The notes under the pieces: model-generated
Told to the model about the DNA's origin: nothing
What the model saw: only the letters and a program-made list of their open reading frames with translations
The model's database searches: none
Shown here: positions 57,699 to 64,000 of the stretch, piece after piece
Layout of the letters: each line of letters opens with the position of its first letter
Numbering within the stretch: the stretch's first letter is position 1
Translations under genes and position numbers: made by a program
Assembly: GCF_017094485.1 (NCBI RefSeq)
Contig: NZ_CP064786.1
Span: 2,356,001 to 2,420,000, forward strand
Reading direction: 5' to 3'
Source: Natranaeroarchaeum sulfidigenes
GTDB lineage: Archaea; Halobacteriota; Halobacteria; Halobacteriales; Natronoarchaeaceae
DNA: 64,000 bases

Positions 57699-59513
57699 AT
57701 GGCCGACGACAGCATTGCAGTCGTCGACCTCGAACGGTGTCAGCCGGACCGGTGTAACTACGAGTGCAAGAACTACTGCCCACCGAACCGTACTGGCAAG
57801 GAGTGTATCACGCTCCGTGGCGAGGAGACTCGCGAGGGCCAGCCCGATCAGGTCCACATCTCGGAGGAAATCTGTCTGGGCGAAACCTGCGGGATCTGCG
57901 TCGAAAAGTGCCCATTTGACGCCATCGAGATCATCAATCTCCCCCAGGAACTCGACGACGATCCGGCTCATCGCTACGGGGAGAACGCGTTCTCACTGTA
58001 CGGGCTGCCGGTCCCCGAAGAGGGCAAAGTAACTGGTATCCTCGGCCCGAACGGCATCGGGAAAACGACGGCTGTCCGCATCCTTGCGGGCGAGATGGTG
58101 CCCAATCAGGGTAACCACGAGTCGCCACCGGACTGGGACGACGTTCTGGAACGGTATCGCGGGACGGAGCTACAGGACTACATCGCCGCAGTCCGCGACG
58201 GCAACGTCGAGGTCTCCCGGAAGCCCCAGTACGTCGACGAGATACCCGGCCAGTTCGACGGGAACACGCGCGAACTGCTCGAACATACGGACGAGCGGGG
58301 CGAGCTCGACTACCTGATCGATCGCATGGAGATCGGTCCCGTGATGGATCAGGACATCGACAGCATCTCCGGCGGAGAGCTTCAACGGGTCGCCATTGCG
58401 GCCTGTCTCGCTCGTGAAGCGGACTTCTATTTCCTCGACGAGATCACGCCGTATCTCGACATCGGCCAGCGGATGACCGTTGCCCGGCTGATCCGCGAAC
58501 TCGCCGACGAGGAAAACAAGTCGATGCTGGTCGTCGAGCACGACCTGGCGATCCTCGACTTGCTCGCCGATTCCCTGCACGTCGCCTACGGTAGCCCGGG
58601 CGCGTACGGTGTCGTCACAACGCCGAAGTCGGTCCGCAACGGCATCAACGAGTATCTCGCAGGCTACCTCGACAACGAAAACATGCGGATTCGGCCGAGC
58701 CCAATCGAATTCGAGGAACACGCCCCGCGGCCCGTCAACCGTGCCCAGACGCTCGCGGAGTATCCCGACCTTACCAAAAGCTACGGCGAGGACGAGTTCA
58801 GCCTCGACGTCGAGGGCGGGACGATCCGGAAAAACGAGGTGCTGGGAATCGTCGGCCCGAACGGCATCGGGAAATCGACGTTCGCGAAGATGCTCACCGG
58901 GTCTATAGAGCCCGACGAAGGGGATATTGACGTCGCGCTCGACATCTCGTACAAGCCCCAGTACATCGATATCGACCAGCCGATGCGCGTCGATGCCTTT
59001 CTCTCGTCGATCACCGACCAATTCGGCTCGTCGTACTGGGACACCGAGATCGCCCAGCCCCTTCAGCTGGAGCGGATCATGGAGCAGAACCTGACCGACC
59101 TCTCCGGCGGCGAGCGCCAGCGGGTCGCCATCGCGGCCTGTCTATCGGACTCGGCTGATCTGTACCTGCTCGACGAGCCGTCGGCTCACCTCGACGTCGA
59201 ACAGCGTGTTCAGGCCGCAAGCGCGATCCGGCGGTACGCCGAACAGCAGAGTGCAACCGTGATGGTCATCGACCACGACATCTACATGATGGATCTACTG
59301 GCGGACCGGCTGATGGTGTTCGATGGCGAGCCCGCCGAACACGGTCGTGCAGGCCAGCCCCAGGCGATGCGGTCGGGCATGAACGAGTTCCTCTCGAACC
59401 TCGATATCACGTTCCGCCGCGACGAGCGCGTCGGGCGACCCCGGATCAACAAGCCCGAGAGCCAGCTGGACCGCGAGCAGAAACGCGAAGGCGAATACTA
59501 CTACTCTCTCTGA
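57699..59513 (+). CDS. Ribosome recycling ATPase ABCE1/Rli1
   Basis: 604 residues. The N-terminal 75 residues carry two 4Fe-4S clusters (C-Q-P-D-R-C-N-Y-E-C-K-N-Y-C and C-G-I-C-V-E-K-C-P). Two ABC domains follow, with Walker A G-P-N-G-I-G-K-T-T (about 113) and G-P-N-G-I-G-K-S-T (about 390), and signatures S-G-G-E-L-Q-R and S-G-G-E-R-Q-R. ABCE1 splits ribosomes after termination. Length and order match the archaeal orthologue. Confidence 0.97.
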   Translation: MADDSIAVVDLERCQPDRCNYECKNYCPPNRTGKECITLRGEETREGQPDQVHISEEICLGETCGICVEKCPFDAIEIINLPQELDDDPAHRYGENAFSLYGLPVPEEGKVTGILGPNGIGKTTAVRILAGEMVPNQGNHESPPDWDDVLERYRGTELQDYIAAVRDGNVEVSRKPQYVDEIPGQFDGNTRELLEHTDERGELDYLIDRMEIGPVMDQDIDSISGGELQRVAIAACLAREADFYFLDEITPYLDIGQRMTVARLIRELADEENKSMLVVEHDLAILDLLADSLHVAYGSPGAYGVVTTPKSVRNGINEYLAGYLDNENMRIRPSPIEFEEHAPRPVNRAQTLAEYPDLTKSYGEDEFSLDVEGGTIRKNEVLGIVGPNGIGKSTFAKMLTGSIEPDEGDIDVALDISYKPQYIDIDQPMRVDAFLSSITDQFGSSYWDTEIAQPLQLERIMEQNLTDLSGGERQRVAIAACLSDSADLYLLDEPSAHLDVEQRVQAASAIRRYAEQQSATVMVIDHDIYMMDLLADRLMVFDGEPAEHGRAGQPQAMRSGMNEFLSNLDITFRRDERVGRPRINKPESQLDREQKREGEYYYSL

Positions 59514-59875
59514 TACGAACACCGTTACTCGGTGTTCTAAGCGGAGCTTACTGGGGTATCTGGGGTCTCTGCACGCTGGACCATACCCCCTCTCGTTTGT
59601 CAGCACGGTGCTATCCAACGCGGTATTGCTCTCCTGATAGCAGTCAATTATCAGCCCGATGGAAGGCGGTAGACATGAAATACTACGAATAAGCGCTTGC
59701 TTCGCGCGTCAGCGCTCACCACCCGTTCGAACAGGTAGGTTCACTGATCGGGTCGGTTGTCCGTAACTCGGACGCAGGTATCCGTAACCAATCAGTGGTA
59801 AGAACCGTGGGAGTTCGATACATCGCTCGGCAATCCGCGAAAAGCGTTTTTATTATACTCCGATCTTACCCGGAC
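59514..59875. other. Intergenic region upstream of the beta-helix gene
   Basis: About 360 bp without a recognisable gene or RNA. A TATA-like TTTTTATTATAC (59847-59858) lies about 20-28 nt before the next ATG. Composition is noticeably less GC-rich than the flanking genes. Confidence 0.45.
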
Positions 59876-61066
59876 ATGGCAGAGGATACTGATACTGACG
59901 TACCGTCAATCGAAACCTACAGTCGCCGCTCGTATCTGTCCGGGATCGCCGGTGGAAGTCTCTTGCTCGGTACGTCCGCCCTACTGTTCGGCGCGAAGGG
60001 TTCCGACGACACTGAGGAACCGATTGCACTCGAAGAAACGGGGGGGTTCCAGGCCGAGGAACCAGAACCAGTACAGGATTCGGACGTAATCGATCTCGGG
60101 GAAGAGGGAGTATCGGAAGGTGACGACATCGGAGCGTGGCTCTCGGAGTATATCGAAGACGGGGTAGAGATCATCGTCCCAGCTGGTAGGTATGACTACT
60201 CGACAAGTGCGTTCACTAGGGACCTAGATGATGGCTATGCCGACGTTACAGTCCGGGGGGAGGGGGAGTTCGGAGATGTTATCTTCGATCACGGCGATGG
60301 CTACAACTTCTCTGAGGTACTCTCCGCGAACGGCGGGGATATCCTGCTCGATAACGTCGTCTGGCGCGGCGTCTCGGGAGGTAACGGGAACATAACCGTC
60401 CAGGCGTCTGAGGACAACGAAGTGAGGCTTCGACGCGTTGCGCGTCCCGACGGAAGCGACGAGCACGGAGAAGGAGTGTTCGTACGACCCGAACACGCAG
60501 GTGTCGCCGTACTCGAACACTGCTGGTTCGAGTCGTTTACCGATAACGGGCTATACGCCAGCGCGCCGGGAGGGTCCAACGGGAATGACGGAGAAATCAA
60601 GGTGGTCGGTGGGCTCTACAAGAACAACAACATCGCGAACATCCGTATTAGCGGTACGAACTCGACGGTGGAGAGTGCAACAGTCGTGCTAACTACCCAG
60701 CACGACGACAAGTGGGGGACCGATCGAAGTGTCAACATGCGAGGTATCTGGATTCGGGAAGGAACCGAGAGTACGGGTAGAAACATTACGATTCAGGACT
60801 GTGACGTCTACAACGAGCTTCCGTACGCTCCGATCGAAATCAACCCCCGTGACGGTGGGGGGAGCGGCATCATCTCGGACACTCGCGTGTACAACGAAAG
60901 CGACGGAGTTCCGGCAATCGGGCATCTCGGTGGGGAGTGGGAGACCGATGGAGTCGCTATCACCGGGGATGGAGACACCACCAACGAGATCGATACTGAC
61001 AGTTGCAACGCCCCCGAGTGCGCACAGGCATCGCCTGTCGCAGTCGAACCAATCGGTGATCGGTGA
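59876..61066 (+). CDS. Tat-exported right-handed beta-helix protein
   Basis: 396 residues from the ATG at 59876. Y-S-R-R-S-Y-L-S-G-I-A-G-G-S-L-L-L-G is a twin-arginine signal. The mature part (about 95-390) has regularly spaced short strands with Asn turns, for example L-L-D-N-V-V-W-R-G-V-S and I-T-I-Q-D-C-D-V-Y-N-E, as in pectate-lyase-like helices that bind or cut polysaccharides. No catalytic Asp/Arg set is clear, so a binding role is equally possible. Codon use is somewhat less GC-biased than in neighbouring genes. Confidence 0.8.
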   Translation: MAEDTDTDVPSIETYSRRSYLSGIAGGSLLLGTSALLFGAKGSDDTEEPIALEETGGFQAEEPEPVQDSDVIDLGEEGVSEGDDIGAWLSEYIEDGVEIIVPAGRYDYSTSAFTRDLDDGYADVTVRGEGEFGDVIFDHGDGYNFSEVLSANGGDILLDNVVWRGVSGGNGNITVQASEDNEVRLRRVARPDGSDEHGEGVFVRPEHAGVAVLEHCWFESFTDNGLYASAPGGSNGNDGEIKVVGGLYKNNNIANIRISGTNSTVESATVVLTTQHDDKWGTDRSVNMRGIWIREGTESTGRNITIQDCDVYNELPYAPIEINPRDGGGSGIISDTRVYNESDGVPAIGHLGGEWETDGVAITGDGDTTNEIDTDSCNAPECAQASPVAVEPIGDR

Positions 61067-61070
61067 TACC

Positions 61071-61289
61071 ATGGACGGAGCAACGCGGCGTGACTGGGAG
61101 CGACTTCGTATGGACCCCGACATCGAAACCGACCTCGGCTACGAGCCAGCGGAACTCGATGTTGTGACGGTTGATCGACCGGATCGTGATCAGCGGCTCT
61201 TTCTCCCCGCTGACGAGGATGCACTGCACGAGGATGCGTTTATAGTCGCCGACTCCGACGCAGTCTGTGATCTCGTAGAGTACATTTAG
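61071..61289 (+). CDS. Small conserved-looking protein upstream of moxR
   Basis: 72 residues from the ATG at 61071, 4 bp after the beta-helix gene stop. It is highly acidic (many Asp/Glu), with M-D-P-D-I-E-T-D-L-G-Y-E-P-A-E-L-D-V and an R-L-F-L-P-A-D-E-D segment. It has no membrane helix and no Cys pair. It resembles small haloarchaeal proteins of unknown function. The position suggests co-transcription with the beta-helix gene. Confidence 0.7.
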   Translation: MDGATRRDWERLRMDPDIETDLGYEPAELDVVTVDRPDRDQRLFLPADEDALHEDAFIVADSDAVCDLVEYI

Positions 61290-61355
61290 ACCGGCTCTAG
61301 TCGGTGTATTCCGTCACAAAGACTTTTACTCAGGGAACCGAACAGGACATAGCTC

Positions 61356-61379
61356 AACCCGCGCCTGCCGGGTGCGGGG
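61356..61379 (+). promoter_or_regulatory. Hairpin just before the moxR start codon
   Basis: CCCGC and GCGGG arms enclose an inner GCC/GGT pairing directly upstream of the ATG at 61380. If transcribed from the TTTTACTC box near 61322, the short leader would fold onto the start region. A second ATG at 61395 lies outside the stem. Confidence 0.3.
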
Positions 61380-62378
61380 ATGAACCCTGAAACAATGACG
61401 GATGCTAACTCTCCCGACGTATTCGAGCCCTCACAGCAGTCCACCGATGTGAAGCCCGTCCCGATAGAAGAGATCCAGCCGCTCGCATCCTCGATCGTCG
61501 ACAACGTGAAACGAGTGATCGTCGGTCAAGACGACGTGATCGAACATGTGGTCGTGACGATGCTCGCTCGGGGTCACGTGCTGCTTGAAGACGTCCCGGG
61601 CGTCGGCAAGACGATGCTCGCCCGGTCGATCGCCCGGTCTGTTGACTGTCGGTTTAAACGTGTCCAGTTTACGCCCGACCTCCTCCCGACTGATATTACC
61701 GGCGTAAACGTATTCAACAAGCAGCGACGTGAGTTCGAGTTTCAACCGGGGCCAGTGTTCGCAAACGTCGTCCTCGGCGATGAGATCAACCGCGCTCCGC
61801 CCAAGACCCAGAGTGCCTTGCTCGAAGCCATGGAAGAACAGCAAGTGACGGTCGACGGCGAGACACGCCCGTTGCCGCGGCCATACACCGTGATCGCGAC
61901 ACAGAACGCGGTCGAACCCGATCGGACCTACGATCTGCCGCTCGCGGAGATCGACCGTTTTACAAAGAAACTCCAGCTGGGGTATCCGGAGCCCGACGAC
62001 GAGGCCGAAATGCTCGATCGGGTCGTCGGGACGCATCCGATCGAATCGCTCGCCCCGGTCACCGACACGGCGACGCTCGTGGGCGCCCGACAGGCGGTCG
62101 CGGAAGTCACGATCGAGGCACCCATACGTGAGTACGCGACGCGACTTGCGACGTACACGCGCGAGCACGCGGAACTCGGTGCCAGCCCCCGTGCAACTGT
62201 CTCCCTCCTCCGTGCAGCACAGGCACGGGCGGCGTTCTCCGGACGGGAGTACGTCCTCCCCGACGACATCAAGACGGAAGCGCCGGTCGTGTTCTCACAC
62301 CGGATCCGAACCCGCGACGGGAGCAGATCGGGTACGGATGTCGTCGAGAATGCACTCACATCGGTACCAGTCGAATGA
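61380..62378 (+). CDS. MoxR-family AAA ATPase
   Basis: 332 residues; an ATG at 61395 is the alternative start. Walker A reads L-L-E-D-V-P-G-V-G-K-T-M-L-A (about 68-81), Walker B is V-V-L-G-D-E-I-N-R-A-P-P-K-T-Q-S-A-L-L-E-A-M, and A-T-Q-N-A-V-E is sensor 1. MoxR ATPases act as chaperones for partner proteins encoded beside them; here DUF58 and transglutaminase-like genes follow, the standard gene order. Confidence 0.95.
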   Translation: MNPETMTDANSPDVFEPSQQSTDVKPVPIEEIQPLASSIVDNVKRVIVGQDDVIEHVVVTMLARGHVLLEDVPGVGKTMLARSIARSVDCRFKRVQFTPDLLPTDITGVNVFNKQRREFEFQPGPVFANVVLGDEINRAPPKTQSALLEAMEEQQVTVDGETRPLPRPYTVIATQNAVEPDRTYDLPLAEIDRFTKKLQLGYPEPDDEAEMLDRVVGTHPIESLAPVTDTATLVGARQAVAEVTIEAPIREYATRLATYTREHAELGASPRATVSLLRAAQARAAFSGREYVLPDDIKTEAPVVFSHRIRTRDGSRSGTDVVENALTSVPVE

Positions 62379-62391
62379 GGGGTCGTTGTCG

Positions 62392-63453
62392 ATGAAGCCA
62401 ACACTTCGCGGCGTTGTCGTAATCGCCTTGATCGGCGGGGGCGTCTATATGGCCGCAGAGTTCGGCCCCCGGGCGCTCAATGCCGTCGTCGGGCCGGCAC
62501 TCATCGCACTCATCATCGCCGCCGTACAGGTCGGCATCGCAAATAAACCCCGGGTCGAGCGTCGGCTTCCGGAACCGGAGACCGCCGGCACGGAGGTGAC
62601 TGTAGAGCTGGCCATAGAGACGGCCTCGCCGACCAGTGCAACGGTGTACGACCGCGTCGGTAACGGACTGACTGCTATCGGCAACCGTCTCACGACGACG
62701 ATCGGAAACGGAACGCTCTCCTACGACCTCCGTCTGGACGAGCGCGGCGACCACGAGATCGGTCCACTTGCTGTCGAAATTACGGACGTACTGGGGCTTT
62801 TCAGCCGTCAGTTCGAGTTCGAGGAGATCGACCGATTGCTCGTGTATCCGCCAGCCTATCGACTTGACCTCACAGGCACCGATCTGGTAGTCTTCTCGAC
62901 GGTCGATCGGTCCTACGGCAATGATGAGTTCGCCCATCTCCGGGAGTATCAGCGAGGTGACACGCTTCGGGATGTCGACTGGAAGGCGAGTGCAAAACGC
63001 CCGGACGAGGGGCTCGTCGTCGGGGAATTCGACGATAGCAGTCGGCAGGAGACAGTACGAATAGCGGTCGATACCGACGCCGGTGACCCTGACGACCTCG
63101 CGGCAGCCGCCGCAAGCGTTGCATGTCACCTCCTCGATACCGGTTTTGAGGTCGGCCTTGGGACCCCCACGGCGACGGTCGCTCCCGAAAGTGGCGGCGA
63201 GCACCGACGATCGATCCTGACGGCACTCGCTCGGCTTTCCGACGGAAAACTGGCCGACGAAACACTGGAGCATGCTGACCTGATCATCTCGACCGAGGGG
63301 GAGGAAGTGACAATTCGAGCGGAGCACACAACGGTTGCATTCGATGAACTCGTCACTGGGGGCAGGACTGAACCAGTCAGGGATGGTTCCCAGATCTCTG
63401 AAGCGGATCGGGGCGCTTTCGGCAGGACGGCAACCGGGGTGGGAGCGACGTGA
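62392..63453 (+). CDS. DUF58 domain-containing membrane protein
   Basis: 353 residues from the ATG at 62392. Two N-terminal helices (about 8-22 and 28-48) are followed by a beta-rich region and the DUF58 motif R-E-Y-Q-R-G-D-T-L-R-D-V-D-W-K-A-S-A-K-R, then a von Willebrand-A-like part (E-T-V-R-I-A-V-D-T-D). MoxR and DUF58 proteins work together, probably in assembling surface structures. It overlaps the next gene by 4 bp (GTGA). Confidence 0.94.
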   Translation: MKPTLRGVVVIALIGGGVYMAAEFGPRALNAVVGPALIALIIAAVQVGIANKPRVERRLPEPETAGTEVTVELAIETASPTSATVYDRVGNGLTAIGNRLTTTIGNGTLSYDLRLDERGDHEIGPLAVEITDVLGLFSRQFEFEEIDRLLVYPPAYRLDLTGTDLVVFSTVDRSYGNDEFAHLREYQRGDTLRDVDWKASAKRPDEGLVVGEFDDSSRQETVRIAVDTDAGDPDDLAAAAASVACHLLDTGFEVGLGTPTATVAPESGGEHRRSILTALARLSDGKLADETLEHADLIISTEGEEVTIRAEHTTVAFDELVTGGRTEPVRDGSQISEADRGAFGRTATGVGAT

Positions 63454-64000
63454 GTACGACGACCACTGAGCGACTCGGTACTCTGGTTCCGGAAGACCTG
63501 GAGCTTACCTCCGCATACCGATATCTCGCACTCGGATCGATTCTGGTGTTGACTGTGTCGTACACGACCGTGTTGCGGGATATCGCCGTCGTCGTGGGGG
63601 AATCCTCCCAGGTCGTTACCGCGGTGATGCTGACGCTAATGGTCGCGACGATCCTTGCAAAACTCGTTGCGGAGCGCACTGCGTTGTTACTCGCCGGGAG
63701 TTTACTGATTATCGGCTACGGCTGGTATCTCGCGATGTCGCCGGGGACGACCGAGACAGTAATCAGCTCGTGGGACATCCTGTTGAACGACGCACTCTCC
63801 CTGCTTACTGGCCTGTCGCTGATCCAGATCACGGACGCCGAAGTGTGGGCGACCGGCACCGCACCCGCCCCCGTCTTCCTGTCGTGGTATCTGGCAGTTC
63901 GCGGTCGATATATTGGGAGTACCGTCGTTGGTGGGGGTGCCCTGTTGATGCTCGTGCTTACCGGCGACGCCCCGGCAATGACGACGCTGATCGGCGTCCT
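63450..64000 (+). CDS. Transglutaminase-like membrane protein, N-terminal part (cut by window end)
   Basis: 183 residues are visible from a GTG at 63450; the stop is beyond the window. At least five hydrophobic helices are seen (about 25-45, 50-70, 75-95, 110-130, 140-175), as in the N-terminal membrane region of TgpA/DUF3488 transglutaminases. The catalytic Cys-His-Asp domain would lie further on and is not seen. Assignment rests on gene order with moxR and DUF58 and on the multi-helix start. Confidence 0.75.
   Translation, partial: MSTTTTERLGTLVPEDLELTSAYRYLALGSILVLTVSYTTVLRDIAVVVGESSQVVTAVMLTLMVATILAKLVAERTALLLAGSLLIIGYGWYLAMSPGTTETVISSWDILLNDALSLLTGLSLIQITDAEVWATGTAPAPVFLSWYLAVRGRYIGSTVVGGGALLMLVLTGDAPAMTTLIGV

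Noticed and set aside
59514-59794. Possible tRNA or small RNA in the gap after the ABCE1 gene
   Set aside because: No T-loop-like sequence with a matching acceptor stem was found.

Overview
The window is chromosomal DNA from a halophilic archaeon of class Halobacteria. The signs are high GC with strongly acidic predicted proteins, many TATA-like boxes 23-33 nt upstream of start codons (leaderless transcripts), and archaeal hallmark genes: sn-glycerol-1-phosphate dehydrogenase, Rpo7, Spt4, aIF2-gamma, S24e, S27ae, Kae1-Bud32, ABCE1 and the KH/beta-CASP factor FttA. The genus cannot be fixed from the sequence alone. No rRNA, tRNA, CRISPR array, intact insertion sequence or replication origin was recognised.

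Layout. 0-10 kb: the end of an acidic protein gene, a Cys-rich nuclease-like protein (paralogue A), a PUA protein, a NYN protein, HtpX, the lysine genes dapA-dapB-dapD, a second PUA protein, a long gene-free stretch that looks like a structured element behind a palindromic operator, egsA and a sugar epimerase. 10-20 kb: an HTH-10 regulator, a 4.5-kb glutamate synthase gene, a secreted DUF4397 protein carrying three blocks of acidic repeats, and FttA. 20-31 kb: a channel-like NAD-binding protein, proS, an NfeD/SPFH/winged-helix membrane cluster, aroC with a DUF84 phosphatase, a type IV uracil-DNA glycosylase, a PHP phosphoesterase and serS. 31-39 kb: two tandem acyl-CoA synthetases, a cyclase and the kae1-bud32/rps27ae/rps24e block. 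39-46 kb: two regulators separated by a 35-bp pure AT dinucleotide tract, the aif2g-PIN-rpo7-spt4-GTP-dependent dephospho-CoA kinase operon, a lactate permease with a short overlapping upstream ORF, and nuclease-like paralogue B. 46-56 kb: a PhnP-like hydrolase, an AAA ATPase with a His-rich tail, a membrane protein, a thiolase, eutB-eutC-eutA, an ITP/XTP pyrophosphatase, and a PIN protein overlapped by a 34-residue ORF. 56-64 kb: a small winged-helix regulator, DoxX, an EMC6-like protein, ABCE1, a Tat-exported beta-helix protein and a MoxR-DUF58-transglutaminase operon cut by the window end.

Most of the content is housekeeping. The strongest leads beyond it are: (1) two divergent paralogues combining an E-N-K nuclease-like core with one N-terminal Cys and a C-terminal Cys cluster, a layout like Cas4/AddB Fe-S nucleases; (2) a possible minimal toxin-antitoxin pair of a 34-residue ORF and a PIN-domain protein; (3) a regulator whose promoter is made of a slippage-prone AT repeat; (4) a DUF4397 surface protein whose repeat blocks sit inside domain loops; (5) a structured intergenic element behind a perfect palindrome.
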